Translations under genes and position numbers: made by a program
Source: an uncultured Verrucomicrobiota bacterium
GTDB lineage: Bacteria; Verrucomicrobiota; Verrucomicrobiia; Verrucomicrobiales; DEV007
Assembly: GCA_902510815.1 (NCBI GenBank)
Contig: CABXDI010000003.1
Coordinates: 1 to 64,000 of the forward strand
Length of the DNA: 64,000 bases
Direction of reading: 5' to 3'
Part shown: positions 7,908 through 18,772 of the stretch, piece after piece
Layout: every line of letters starts with the position of its first letter
How positions within the stretch are numbered: position 1 is the stretch's first letter
Notes under the pieces: generated by a model
The model's database searches: none
Told to the model about the DNA's origin: nothing
Seen by the model: the letters and a program-made list of their open reading frames with translations, nothing else

Positions 7908-9338
7908 ATGAAGAACAATTTTAAACGCAGAGATTTTATTTCTTCTGCTTCAAGCGCAACGCTCGGAGCTTTAGCCGCAGGATATCCTTACACTCCAGCA
8001 ACAGCAAAGCTCAAAGAAAACTCACTCAACTCAACAGCCGACACCGTCATTGTTCTCTGGATGGCTGGCGGCATGGCTAGTACAGATACTTTTGATCCAA
8101 AGCGTTACGTCCCTTATGAAAAAGGACTAGATCCAAATCGTGTCCTCTCAACTTTCCCAGCTGTAGACACGGTTGTTGACGGTCTAAAATTTACAGAAGG
8201 TTTGGAAAAAATTGGTCAAGTCATGGATCGAGGCACTCTAATTAAGACCTACAACGCTGCTGATCTGGGATTCATACTTCATAGTAGACACCAATATCAT
8301 TGGCATACGGCCTATGAACCCCCTCTTACAGTTGCCGCTCCTCATATTGGTTCTTGGGTTTCTCGTACTCTCGGACCTCTTAATCCTGACTTACCAGCAT
8401 TTATAGATATCGGACAAACCTTTGACAGTGGAGAAAAGGAATCTTTGAAAGCTTTTCATACCTCTGGTTTCTTGGGTAGTGAGTTTGCACCATTTTTTCT
8501 AGTTGAACCAGATCAAGCTGTTGAGGCAGTAAAACCTCCAGAGGGAATGAGTGATGCGCGTTTTGCGAAACGATATCAGGAATATAAAAAGTTACTTGCT
8601 AATAGTCCAATTCAACAACATGGATCTGAGTACCAGAAAGAATCTTTATTAAAATCAATAGATAATGCTCATCGCCTACTCTCTAGCCCAAAAGCCCGCA
8701 AAGCATTTGATCTAAGTTTAGAATCAAAAGAAAGTTATAATACATACAAAGTTGGCGGACGATTTGGGTTGGGGTGCCTACTTGCTAAACGTCTCACCGA
8801 AGCTGGAGCAAGGTTCATTGAAGTCACTCATGGATACTACCCATTTAAATATTGGGATACACATGATAACGGTCATACTCGAATGAAAGAACTAAAAGCG
8901 ATGATTGACGCCCCAATAGCTCAACTCGTTCTAGATCTAGAAGAAAGCAATTTACTCGATAGAACTTTAATTGTAGTAGCCAGTGAGTTCAGTCGCGATA
9001 TGATGATGGAAGGAAAGCCGGAAAAGAGAGTGAAAGATCAAGTGAACGTACCGACTAAAATTGATGGTCTTCAGCATTATGGAATGCACCGCCATTTCAC
9101 AGGTGCAGGAAGCGTTCTTTTATTTGGTGGCGGAATCAAAAAAGGATTTGTTTATGGTGAGACTGCTGATGAAAGACCATGCACAACTATCAAGGATCCT
9201 ATCAACACTCAACAATTACATTCCACAATCTACCGCGCTCTTGGCATACCTCACGACCACCACTATAATGTTGAACAGCGCCCTTTCTATGTTACTCCTG
9301 ATGGGGTCACGGAACCAGTCATGAATTTATTTGGTTAA
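7908..9338 (+). CDS. DUF1501 (sulfatase-like fold) protein with Tat-like signal
   Basis: KRRDFISSASSATLGALAAG; FDPKRYVPYEKGL; adjacent to DUF1549/1553 partner. Confidence 0.88.
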   Translation: MKNNFKRRDFISSASSATLGALAAGYPYTPATAKLKENSLNSTADTVIVLWMAGGMASTDTFDPKRYVPYEKGLDPNRVLSTFPAVDTVVDGLKFTEGLEKIGQVMDRGTLIKTYNAADLGFILHSRHQYHWHTAYEPPLTVAAPHIGSWVSRTLGPLNPDLPAFIDIGQTFDSGEKESLKAFHTSGFLGSEFAPFFLVEPDQAVEAVKPPEGMSDARFAKRYQEYKKLLANSPIQQHGSEYQKESLLKSIDNAHRLLSSPKARKAFDLSLESKESYNTYKVGGRFGLGCLLAKRLTEAGARFIEVTHGYYPFKYWDTHDNGHTRMKELKAMIDAPIAQLVLDLEESNLLDRTLIVVASEFSRDMMMEGKPEKRVKDQVNVPTKIDGLQHYGMHRHFTGAGSVLLFGGGIKKGFVYGETADERPCTTIKDPINTQQLHSTIYRALGIPHDHHYNVEQRPFYVTPDGVTEPVMNLFG

Positions 9339-9434
9339 ATAACGTTCAGACACTGCGTGCACTTCTTTCAAAGTTATTGTACCAATATTTCAGCATCTAC
9401 TACTGCCCCATCATTAACATGGAAGAGAAATAAT

Positions 9435-10874
9435 TTAGTCTACAGACTCTACATCATAACCTTCTTTGCCATCTTTAATAACCCAACCAAGAGCAATCAA
9501 CTCATCACGAAGACGATCAGACTCAGACCAATCCTTGTCACATTTGGCCTGCCATCTTTGTTCAGCAAGCACCTTAACATCTTCTGGCACCTCAACAGCT
9601 TGCTTTAATGAATCGGGTTCAGGTAAGATCCAGCCAAATGCATTAACAATTACTGATAAGCCCTGCCTGCAGATTTTCTTATCACTTTCTGAAAGGTTTC
9701 CATTAACCAATTTTTTTTCTAAATTTTTGATAATTCCAAACAATTCACCTAAAGCAGCTGATGCATTTAAGTCCTCAAGAAGAGCACCCCAACTTGATTC
9801 GAATGCCCCCATTTCTATAGAATCTCTCACTGCAATATCACAGAGATCTTCATAAGAATCAATTCCACCAAGACGATAAGCAATATTCGCTATCTTCTGT
9901 AAATTTATTCTAGCCTCATTCATCCTATCGAAACTAAAATTAATTTTTGTTCTATAGGATCCGGATAAAAGTGAATATCTTAATTCGGACGCAGTATATC
10001 CTCTTCCAATGATATCAGACAAAGTATACAAATTTCCTAAACTCTTACTCATCTTACTGCCTTCAACCATGAGGTGTTCATTATGAAACCAGTGTCGGGC
10101 AAAAGTTTTTCCTGTACAAGCCTCACTCTGAGCGATCTCATTCTCATGATGAGGAAAACATAAGTCCACTCCTCCAGCATGAAGATCAAAACTTTCACCA
10201 AGATACTTCATTCCCATCGCACTGCATTCAAGGTGCCACCCTGGTCGCCCATCCCCCCAAGGACTTTGCCAGAAATTATCTCCATCTTCACTTTTCTTAG
10301 CTTTCCATAGTACAAAATCACAAACATTATCTTTTGTATACTCATCAGCATCATTTGCTGTTTCGCCCGCACCAGCTTGAAGGTCCCGCTGATCAATTTT
10401 CGTTAATTTACCATAATCAGAGTAAGAGTGAACGGAGAAATACACAGAACCATCTTCAGATAAATAGGCATTCCCTTTATCGATCAAGTTCTGTATTAAC
10501 TCAATCTGCTCAGGTATATGCTCAACTGCACTAGGCTCAATGTGAGGTTCTAGCAAATTCAAAGCATTAGCATCCTTATGAAATTGGTCAGTCCAACCAG
10601 TAGTAAAATCTTTTAATGCAACTCCTGACTTTATTGACTCACGAATAGTCTTATCATCAACATCAGTAATATTCCTAACGTGCAAAGTCTTTAGCCCTGA
10701 AAGCTCAATAACCCTCCTTAAAAAATCCTGTGCTATAAATGCTCTGAAGTTTCCGATATGCGCAGGGCCATAAACCGTTGGACCACAACAATAGAATCGG
10801 AATGTATTACCATCCTCAGGCACGAGATCAAGGCGCTTTCTAGAAAGTGTGTCATGGAGCTGAATTTTTTTCAT
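9435..10874 (-). CDS. cysS: Cysteinyl-tRNA synthetase
   Basis: YCCGPTVYGPAHIGN, ITDVDDKTIRES, SKMSKSLGN. Confidence 0.97.
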   Translation of the reverse strand: MKKIQLHDTLSRKRLDLVPEDGNTFRFYCCGPTVYGPAHIGNFRAFIAQDFLRRVIELSGLKTLHVRNITDVDDKTIRESIKSGVALKDFTTGWTDQFHKDANALNLLEPHIEPSAVEHIPEQIELIQNLIDKGNAYLSEDGSVYFSVHSYSDYGKLTKIDQRDLQAGAGETANDADEYTKDNVCDFVLWKAKKSEDGDNFWQSPWGDGRPGWHLECSAMGMKYLGESFDLHAGGVDLCFPHHENEIAQSEACTGKTFARHWFHNEHLMVEGSKMSKSLGNLYTLSDIIGRGYTASELRYSLLSGSYRTKINFSFDRMNEARINLQKIANIAYRLGGIDSYEDLCDIAVRDSIEMGAFESSWGALLEDLNASAALGELFGIIKNLEKKLVNGNLSESDKKICRQGLSVIVNAFGWILPEPDSLKQAVEVPEDVKVLAEQRWQAKCDKDWSESDRLRDELIALGWVIKDGKEGYDVESVD

Positions 10875-11071
10875 TAATGGCTTTATGGAAAAAGATGGCC
10901 AATCCTCCCACGTAGTTGATAAAAATTCAAGAAATCGGCTAATTCCTTCATAAATTTCATGAAAACTTAAAAAAACGAGGAATTTATTAATATTAAGTAC
11001 TTTTCAAATGAATACTCATTTTTCTGTCGCAACTCGGAATATTACGCACTAAATTAAATCTCCAATTCAAA

Positions 11072-11539
11072 ATGTTAATTCTTAATATCAAACACTTGAA
11101 ATCATTAATTAAATTCATAGCACTAGCTTTATTAACTCTCTCCCTATCTAATTGTTCGGTACTTGATCAAAATCCAAAACCTGGACTCGTTGAACCAAGA
11201 GCAGCAGTACCAGTGGATTTTCTTTTTAGTTGGCATAAGCCTTATAATAAGTGGATGGACACACCTGTAAGGGTTTACTACAACGATGTTTCATTGGAGG
11301 AAATATTTAAAAATGATCCATTATCTGGCCTATCCTACAAATTTGTTAAATCTGCAGAAACTATGCCTTTAGTATCAATGGACAGTATGGGAATTACTAG
11401 ACGTCAGCTCTTGTGGGCAATAGCTCATGACAATAACCTGCATATGAGTCTTCGTTCTTTACCAAATGGTCAACCTAGTCAGATTCTTATTCGCTATCGA
11501 GGAACAGGAAGCGAAAAAAGCGGGAAAGACGAGGTTTGA
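11072..11539 (+). CDS. Putative lipoprotein, STN/secretin N-domain-like
   Basis: Signal peptide with lipobox LSNCS; PVRVYYNDVSLEEIF. Confidence 0.5.
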   Translation: MLILNIKHLKSLIKFIALALLTLSLSNCSVLDQNPKPGLVEPRAAVPVDFLFSWHKPYNKWMDTPVRVYYNDVSLEEIFKNDPLSGLSYKFVKSAETMPLVSMDSMGITRRQLLWAIAHDNNLHMSLRSLPNGQPSQILIRYRGTGSEKSGKDEV

Positions 11540-11540
11540 T

Positions 11541-12803
11541 CTAATCAAATATTCTTAAAAGAACTTCTTCTAAAGAAGACTTGAGAACATTATACGAAAA
11601 GTTGTCAGTGCATAACTTGTAGTTATGCATAGTCCATTCAGTGGCCAATTTATCATTAGATAAAAGCTCTATTGTTTCATCAACCACTCTATCAGTAATC
11701 TGACCATCCATTGTCACAACTTTAAAGCCTAGAGGCTCAATATCATCTTTGTAAACTTGATAACGGTTAACTAGTACTGGCTTTGAAAAATAAAAAGTCT
11801 CTAACAACGCGTTACCAAAACCTTCATAAAGACTCGGATAAGTTACAAAATCTGCTATTGGATAAATATCCCATAGCTTATAAATTTTTCTTCCAACTTG
11901 ATCATAACCTCGAGTTTCACCAACTCGATCTCCAGCCCATACAACTTTAACGGAAGCTCTATCTGCCAATTGAACTAAATTCTTGTAATAATCAATACCT
12001 TCATCTCCATAAAGGTGGGACACAACGAGACAAATATTACTGTCAGTTCTAGCTTGAATCTTAGAACATAAATCTATTGATAATTCAATTCCCTTTCTCG
12101 GAACAACTCTTGTAGGTTGCAGAACCATTATATCGTTTTGATCAATACCAAACTCTTCTTTAAAATCATCCCCATACCCATCATTGGCTGGAGGAGGATT
12201 TTCAAAATCAAAAACATTCGGTATTATAGTAGATTCAATATCCAACCTGTTTTTTAAAGATCGGTTGGCAGCTGAATTAATAACCACATGCTCAAATTTA
12301 TTCTTTAAAGGTGGCGGGAACGCTTTGACTAAATACTCTTTAGCACAACCAGTCAAAAAACGATCTCTCTCCCAGTAAAAATCATGATGATGCGCTACTG
12401 CTGGTAACCCTTTATCAATCAAATTTGTAACAGCCAACCCCATTGGTACATGCATAGGAATAGCAAGGACATTCTGTGGAACTACGAGATCAATCGAAAA
12501 TCTACTGACAAATTTTTCCAGTGAATCTTTTAAGAAAGCTTCCATCTCAGTAACCTTTGACCTCACCTCATCGGAAATAAATGAATGAGGCTCGAAGAGT
12601 TTCTCATGCAAAGATATGACATCCTCTCCACCAAAAAATGCTTCACTGCAGAGCTGTGATTTTTCCTCAGGTGTATCTAACTGACCTGCAAACCAAAAAC
12701 ACTCATGCCCAAGGTCTTGCTCCAATATCTCAGACCATTTAGATGCCTCTAGCGAGACTCCATCAGTCCCGTGGAATCTTGTTGATATAAAACCTATACG
12801 CAT
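11541..12803 (-). CDS. Glycosyltransferase family 4
   Basis: QPTRVVPRKGIELSIDL ... YPSLYEGFGNALLETFYFSKPVLVN. Confidence 0.85.
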   Translation of the reverse strand: MRIGFISTRFHGTDGVSLEASKWSEILEQDLGHECFWFAGQLDTPEEKSQLCSEAFFGGEDVISLHEKLFEPHSFISDEVRSKVTEMEAFLKDSLEKFVSRFSIDLVVPQNVLAIPMHVPMGLAVTNLIDKGLPAVAHHHDFYWERDRFLTGCAKEYLVKAFPPPLKNKFEHVVINSAANRSLKNRLDIESTIIPNVFDFENPPPANDGYGDDFKEEFGIDQNDIMVLQPTRVVPRKGIELSIDLCSKIQARTDSNICLVVSHLYGDEGIDYYKNLVQLADRASVKVVWAGDRVGETRGYDQVGRKIYKLWDIYPIADFVTYPSLYEGFGNALLETFYFSKPVLVNRYQVYKDDIEPLGFKVVTMDGQITDRVVDETIELLSNDKLATEWTMHNYKLCTDNFSYNVLKSSLEEVLLRIFD

Positions 12804-12872
12804 AATAGATGCGACACTCCACTATAGATTAATATAAGAAATACCGTGAAGAAACGGAAAAACTGTTAAAAT

Positions 12873-15368
12873 CTAAGCTTTCTCAGCGACTGGTTCGCTT
12901 TTTTGGACCTTAAACTTCAATTTTTTCTGTTTCTTATCAACACTAACAACAATTGAGTCACCTTCTTTTACATCTCCACGTAAAAGATGCTCTGCTAGTG
13001 GGTCTTCTAAATGCTTTTCTACTGACCTTCTCATCGGTCTCGCCCCATATTCCGGGTCGTATCCATCCTCAATAAGAAAATCTTTAGCCTTATCTTGCAT
13101 CTTTACAGAAATTTGGCGGTTTTTGAGACGGTCAAGAACCTTGGATATTTCAAGATCCACGATTTGCACAAGATCTTTCTTTTCAAGCATGTGGAAGACA
13201 ATTTGATCGTCCAATCTATTAAGAAATTCAGGTTTAAACACTTTCTTGGACTGCTCGAGTATCTTGACTTTCATGCCATCATAATCCGCTGATTCATTTT
13301 CCATGGCTCCAAAACCCAATGCTGTCTGTTTCTTAATTAACTCCGCTCCAACATTGGATGTCATTATGATAATCGTATTACGAAAGTCTATTTTACGCCC
13401 TAGACTATCTGTTACAGTCCCCTCTTCGAGGATCTGTAAGAGTAAATGCATTACATCAGGGTGCGCTTTCTCGATCTCATCAAAAAGAACTACTGAATAT
13501 GGTCTACGGCGAACAGCCTCGGAAAGTTGTCCTCCCTCTTCATAACCAACGTACCCTGGTGGAGAACCAATAAGTCTACTAGATGTAAATTTTTCCATAT
13601 ACTCAGACATGTCTATCTGTATTAGAGCATCGGGATCCCCAAACATAAATTCCGCCAAGTTACGCGCCAAAAATGTTTTTCCAACACCTGTTGGCCCAAG
13701 AAATATAAAGGAACCTATTGGCCTTCTTGGATCTTTAAGATCAGCCCTAGATCTACGAAGCGCTTTAGAGATAGCAATAACCGCCTCATCTTGACCGATA
13801 ACATGCTCCTTAAGATCATCTTCCATCCTCAGTAATTTGGCCGCCTCAGCTTCCTCCATGCGTTGCAGAGGTACTCCTGTCCACTTCGATATCACAGCCA
13901 TTATATCATCTTCACTAACATCAATAGTTTTTTCTTCACTCTGACTTCTCCACTCCTCAAGCTTTTCATCTAGCTCTTCCTTTTTCTTTTTCTCCTCATC
14001 ACGTAAGGCTGCAGCTTTTTCATACTCTTGATCCCCAATGGCTTCTTCTTTATCTTTTCGAATCTGCTCAACCTCTAACTCCAATTCTTTGAATGATGGA
14101 GGCCTAGTCATTGCTCCAATACGAGCCTTGGCACCAGCTTCATCCATAATATCAATCGCCTTATCAGGAAGAAATCTACCAGTTAAATACCGCTCAGAAA
14201 GCATCACGGCAGACTCAATTGCATCATCAGAGTAACTCGCTTTGTGATGTGATTCGTATTTATGTTGCAACCCTTGCAAAATCTTTATCGCATCTTCAAC
14301 ACTAGGTTCTTCAACTTTAACAGTTTGGAAACGTCGCTCTAAGGCAGCGTCTTTTTCAATGTACTTTCTATACTCATTAAGCGTTGTTGCTCCAACGCAT
14401 TGCAATTCTCCACGACTAAGAGCTGGTTTAATAATATTTGAAGCATCCATCGCTCCTTCCGCAGATCCAGCACCAACGATGGTATGTAATTCATCAATAA
14501 AAAGAATGACATTTTTAGCTCGGATAATTTCATCCATTACAGCCTTAATCCTCTCTTCAAATTGTCCCCTGTACTTTGTACCCGCAACCATCAAAGCAAG
14601 GTCAAGAGTGATGACCCTTTTTTCACGCAAAAGTTCTGGAACATTTCCAGCTGTTATTTCCTGAGCAAGGCCTTCTATTATGGCTGTCTTCCCAACGCCT
14701 GCCTCTCCAATCAATACAGGATTATTTTTGGTTCTCCTACATAGTATTTGAACAACTCTCTCAATTTCTTCTATACGCCCAATAACAGGATCTAATTCGG
14801 AATTTTTAGCTAATTCAGTAAGATCTCTTCCAAATGCTCGAAGCGCTGGAGTCTTACTATCTTTACCCCCACTTACCTCTGCCTCTTCAAACACGCCATC
14901 ATCATCATCATCTAAATCAGTAGGACTGAAATTAGGATCAAGCTCTCTGAGAATTTCATTCCGTGTCCGCTCAATATCTACATCTAAATTCTTGAGAACT
15001 CTAGCGGCCACACCATCTCCTTCTCTTAAAAGTCCTAAAAGAATATGTTCTGTACCGACGTAAGAGTGATTCAAAGCTTTTGCTTCCTTGCCAGCTAGAG
15101 CTAGTACTTTTTTCACTCGAGGGGTATAAGGAATGTTTCCTTGACTCTGCGTCTCTGGTCCGGAACCAACTTGTTTCTCAACCTCCATCCTTACGGTTTC
15201 AAGGTCCAAGCTCATTTTTTGCAGTACATTCACGGCAACACCTTGTCCAAGCTTAATGAGCCCCAGGAGTAAATGCTCAGTGCCAACGTAATTATGGTTA
15301 AACCTGTCAGCTTCTTTTCTAGCTAACGCCAGAACTTGCTGGGCTCGTGGAGTAAAATTATTCATCAT
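12873..15368 (-). CDS. clpC: ATP-dependent Clp protease ATP-binding subunit ClpC
   Basis: Two N-repeats, two Walker A sites GEAGVGKT / GPTGVGKT, UVR motif. Confidence 0.96.
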   Translation of the reverse strand: MMNNFTPRAQQVLALARKEADRFNHNYVGTEHLLLGLIKLGQGVAVNVLQKMSLDLETVRMEVEKQVGSGPETQSQGNIPYTPRVKKVLALAGKEAKALNHSYVGTEHILLGLLREGDGVAARVLKNLDVDIERTRNEILRELDPNFSPTDLDDDDDGVFEEAEVSGGKDSKTPALRAFGRDLTELAKNSELDPVIGRIEEIERVVQILCRRTKNNPVLIGEAGVGKTAIIEGLAQEITAGNVPELLREKRVITLDLALMVAGTKYRGQFEERIKAVMDEIIRAKNVILFIDELHTIVGAGSAEGAMDASNIIKPALSRGELQCVGATTLNEYRKYIEKDAALERRFQTVKVEEPSVEDAIKILQGLQHKYESHHKASYSDDAIESAVMLSERYLTGRFLPDKAIDIMDEAGAKARIGAMTRPPSFKELELEVEQIRKDKEEAIGDQEYEKAAALRDEEKKKKEELDEKLEEWRSQSEEKTIDVSEDDIMAVISKWTGVPLQRMEEAEAAKLLRMEDDLKEHVIGQDEAVIAISKALRRSRADLKDPRRPIGSFIFLGPTGVGKTFLARNLAEFMFGDPDALIQIDMSEYMEKFTSSRLIGSPPGYVGYEEGGQLSEAVRRRPYSVVLFDEIEKAHPDVMHLLLQILEEGTVTDSLGRKIDFRNTIIIMTSNVGAELIKKQTALGFGAMENESADYDGMKVKILEQSKKVFKPEFLNRLDDQIVFHMLEKKDLVQIVDLEISKVLDRLKNRQISVKMQDKAKDFLIEDGYDPEYGARPMRRSVEKHLEDPLAEHLLRGDVKEGDSIVVSVDKKQKKLKFKVQKSEPVAEKA

Positions 15369-15379
15369 TCTCTATCTTA

Positions 15380-16492
15380 CTAATCCTCTTCTAAGGGTGG
15401 CTCATTAGGGCTATTTTTGTAAAACTTACTTGGCTCGGGCAGGTTTTTCAACCTATCACGCATTATTTCGGCACGAAGACAATCCCTTTCTTCGGCATTT
15501 AGCTTACGATTTGCATAAACTTGCAGATGCGCTGGCTGAATTTCCATAAAAAGGACATCAATTAAGCTTCTCAAATCGTCAGAAAAATATCCAAGATCCA
15601 CACCAAGCCTCAGCATTGAAAGTAAATCCAAGGCCTCTTTTGTCGAAATTATGTGGCCGTAAAGCAAAATAGCGTAGGACCTTCCAATTTTGTCATCAAG
15701 AGTAGTTCTATTTTCATCATAGAGCTTCTCTCTAGCATTTTCTTCATGCTCAATAATTTGTTTTATAACTTTTTCAAGTCGAACAATTATTTCGTTTTCA
15801 GGCTCACCCAGAGTATGTTGATTGGAAACTTGAAATAAATTGCCTAAAGCTTCAGTGCCCTCTCCATAAAGGCCCCGCACCGCTAATCCTATTTTATTAA
15901 CAGCCTGAATCACTTTATTAACCTGATCTGATAGAACTAGGCCAGGGAGATGAAGCATAGCAGATGCCCTCATTCCAGTTCCTAGATTAGTTGGACAAGC
16001 TGTCAGATATCCATATTTATTGTCAAAGGCATAATCGATATCCTCTTCAATCTTTGTATCAATCTTATCTATCATCTTATAAGCAGCTGATAGACTTAGC
16101 CCCGCTTTAATGGACTGCATTCTGAGATGATCCTCTTCATTAACCATAACACATAAAGTCTGCTTTCGGTTCATGACCGCCGCACTGCCGACTGCTTTGG
16201 CAGCTTGTTCCCTGCTGATTAAATGCCTTTCAACAAGGACTTGTTTTTTAACAGCAGTAAGCTCAGTTAATTCTGAAGAAAAAGCCCCTCGCATCTCGGT
16301 AAGAGATTCAATCACAGGCTTTACTTGATTTAAAACTAAAGAACGATCTTCCTCGATAGCCCAACCCGGGAATGATATTTTTTTGAGGTTACGCGCTAAA
16401 CGCACACGGCTACTTATAACAATCTCTCCATTGGGCCCGCTACTCATCATCCATTCAGCAGGATTTTTGAGAATTGTATTAAATTGCATCAT
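15380..16492 (-). CDS. mcsB: Protein arginine kinase McsB
   Basis: ISSRVRLARNLKKISFPGWA; phosphagen kinase fold; between mcsA and clpC. Confidence 0.92.
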   Translation of the reverse strand: MMQFNTILKNPAEWMMSSGPNGEIVISSRVRLARNLKKISFPGWAIEEDRSLVLNQVKPVIESLTEMRGAFSSELTELTAVKKQVLVERHLISREQAAKAVGSAAVMNRKQTLCVMVNEEDHLRMQSIKAGLSLSAAYKMIDKIDTKIEEDIDYAFDNKYGYLTACPTNLGTGMRASAMLHLPGLVLSDQVNKVIQAVNKIGLAVRGLYGEGTEALGNLFQVSNQHTLGEPENEIIVRLEKVIKQIIEHEENAREKLYDENRTTLDDKIGRSYAILLYGHIISTKEALDLLSMLRLGVDLGYFSDDLRSLIDVLFMEIQPAHLQVYANRKLNAEERDCLRAEIMRDRLKNLPEPSKFYKNSPNEPPLEED

Positions 16493-16503
16493 TAGAATAT
16501 GAA

Positions 16504-17019
16504 TTAATTTTCTATAGCACCTTCATTGGAGGCATTAAAATCTGCATCTGCTAATTTTATTTCATCTCTTAATTTCGCAGCCTCCTCAAAATTCTCCTCA
16601 TTAATAGCATTCATGAGGCGGTCTTTTAATTCAGTAATCTGATCATTATATTTCTTCACGACACGATATCTTGAGGGAATCTTACCAAGATGGCGAGTCC
16701 CCTTATGCATAGCTTTCACAAGACTTTCTAACCCTCCTTGAAAAACAGAATAACATTCGCTGCAACCAAATCGACCTGACTTTTTAAACTCAGCATGACT
16801 GAATCCGCATGCCTGGCAAGTCATTAAGTCAACAGCTTCACTTGATTTCTGATCTGAATCCATTCCTAATAAGGCATCTGCAAGAGCGAATCCAGTTGGA
16901 TCTGTAACTCCTTTTTCTTTGGCGCAATCTTCGCAAAGGTTAACCTTTTGCATTTCACCCTTAACAATCTGCGTAAGATAAACAGTAGCATGGTTTTCCT
17001 GACAAACATCGCAATTCAT
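16504..17019 (-). CDS. mcsA: McsA, zinc-finger / UVR-motif activator of McsB
   Basis: CDVCQENHATVYLTQ...CEDCAKEKG, CQACGFSHAEFKKSGRFGCSECY, UVR motif. Confidence 0.9.
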   Translation of the reverse strand: MNCDVCQENHATVYLTQIVKGEMQKVNLCEDCAKEKGVTDPTGFALADALLGMDSDQKSSEAVDLMTCQACGFSHAEFKKSGRFGCSECYSVFQGGLESLVKAMHKGTRHLGKIPSRYRVVKKYNDQITELKDRLMNAINEENFEEAAKLRDEIKLADADFNASNEGAIEN

Positions 17020-17126
17020 TATTAATATCTTAATACCCTATATATTAAACGCTCAATATTTTAGTTTAGCATTAACGATCTTTCACATTTTATGATTAAT
17101 ACAGCAACGAATTATATATCATAAAA

Positions 17127-17999
17127 TTATTCAGATATAATCCTTCCTTCCTGACCAACAATATTTCTGAAACATTCTATGAATTTTTCAGTTATTGGAC
17201 CTGGCTTCCCATTGCCAATCAATCGTCTATCTAATGATACGGCAGCGATAACTTCTGCAGCTGTACCGGTTAAAAAACACTCATCTGCGGCATAAATATC
17301 ATATCTAGTCATCTGAGATTCTTCTATTTCAATGCCTAGATTTTCAGCTATCTCAAAAATCACTTCTCTTGTAATTCCCGGAAGAGCTCCAGCAGAGGAG
17401 GGAGGGGTCTTGATTCTCCCATCTGTAACTACAAAAATATTATCTCCAGTGCACTCAGCAACGAACCCTTGCTCATTTAGCATAAGCCCTTCTTCAGCAT
17501 CTCCAAATATGGCCTCAACCTTAGCCATTACGTTGTTCAAATAATTCAAAGACTTAACAGAAGGGCTTAAGGCCGCAGGAGCAGTACGCCTAGTAGAACA
17601 AGTGATAAGCTTAAGTCCTTCTTTGTATTTCTCATCAGGGTATAAAGAAATTGAATCAGCAATAATAATAACTGTTGATTTATCACAGGCGAACGGACTT
17701 AATCCAAGGCTACCAACACCGCGAGTTACAAGAAGCCGTACATATCCATCAGTAAGGTCATTCTTGCGTATAGTTTCACACACCGCTTCCTCCATCTCTT
17801 CTTGAGTCATTTCTATATCAAGCAGAATAGCTTTTGCAGATATAAACAACCTCTTGATGTGTTCTTTTAATTTAAAAACTCGGCCATCATAAAAACGAAT
17901 ACCTTCAAAGATTCCATCACCATACAAAAGACCGTGATCAAAAACGGAAATTTTTGCGTTTTCTTTGTCGAAATATTCTCCATCGATATAAATGTCCAT
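17127..17999 (-). CDS. ilvE: Branched-chain amino acid aminotransferase (class IV)
   Basis: FDHGLLYGDGIFEGIRFYDGRVF; SLNYLNNVMAKVEA. Confidence 0.88.
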   Translation of the reverse strand: MDIYIDGEYFDKENAKISVFDHGLLYGDGIFEGIRFYDGRVFKLKEHIKRLFISAKAILLDIEMTQEEMEEAVCETIRKNDLTDGYVRLLVTRGVGSLGLSPFACDKSTVIIIADSISLYPDEKYKEGLKLITCSTRRTAPAALSPSVKSLNYLNNVMAKVEAIFGDAEEGLMLNEQGFVAECTGDNIFVVTDGRIKTPPSSAGALPGITREVIFEIAENLGIEIEESQMTRYDIYAADECFLTGTAAEVIAAVSLDRRLIGNGKPGPITEKFIECFRNIVGQEGRIISE

Positions 18000-18025
18000 A
18001 AATGTACTAGTGGTATACTTTTATT

Positions 18026-18742
18026 TTAATCCATGATTTGACCGTCTGCTAGCAACAATTCACGGTCTCCAAGTTCAGCAAGCCTCGCATCATGAGTAAC
18101 TACAATTAGTGTTTTTTGATTTTCATCTACCAACTTCAAAAGCGTCTCCATCAATTTTTCACCAGTTGATGAATCAAGATTTCCAGTTGGTTCATCAGCA
18201 AAAACTATTTCCGGGTCATTAATCAAAGCACGAGCAATCGCAACCCGCTGTTGCTCTCCCCCTGAAAGTTCTGATGGCCTATGCCTTAGCCTCTTACCTA
18301 AACCAACTTTTGTAAGAATTTCGATAGCTCTTTCTTTGTCATTTTGATGGCCTCTTATCATTGAGGGGATCGTCACATTCTCAACTGCAGTTAAATCTGG
18401 AAGCAAAAAATAGTTTTGAAAAACATATCCTATTTTAGTATTTCTAAATTTCGTCTGTTCCTTATGACTTAAAGAATAGAGTGACTCACCGTCAATTTCG
18501 ACTGATCCTGAATCAGGTCTTTCTAAACCAGCTAAGGTGTACAGCAAAGTACTTTTACCGGCACCTGATGCACCACGTAAAAAAAGTTTCTCTTGGCGTC
18601 TTATATTAAGACTAAGTCCCTTTAAGACAGACAGCTTAGACGCGCCTATTTTGTAGCTCCTTGTAAGGGAACTAGCCTTAAGCAAAATATCGTCTGGATG
18701 GGCAGATAGAACTTGATCTCTTAATTCCACACTGTCACTCAA
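18026..18742 (-). CDS. ABC transporter ATP-binding protein, LolD-like
   Basis: [36 protein letters not shown]. Confidence 0.9.
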   Translation of the reverse strand: MSDSVELRDQVLSAHPDDILLKASSLTRSYKIGASKLSVLKGLSLNIRRQEKLFLRGASGAGKSTLLYTLAGLERPDSGSVEIDGESLYSLSHKEQTKFRNTKIGYVFQNYFLLPDLTAVENVTIPSMIRGHQNDKERAIEILTKVGLGKRLRHRPSELSGGEQQRVAIARALINDPEIVFADEPTGNLDSSTGEKLMETLLKLVDENQKTLIVVTHDARLAELGDRELLLADGQIMD

Positions 18743-18772
18743 ACTCGGACAGAGTAATTGGTCAAGAGGTTG

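Noticed and set aside
9061-9324. 87-aa overlapping ORF within the DUF1501 gene
   Set aside because: Alternate frame of a well-supported CDS.
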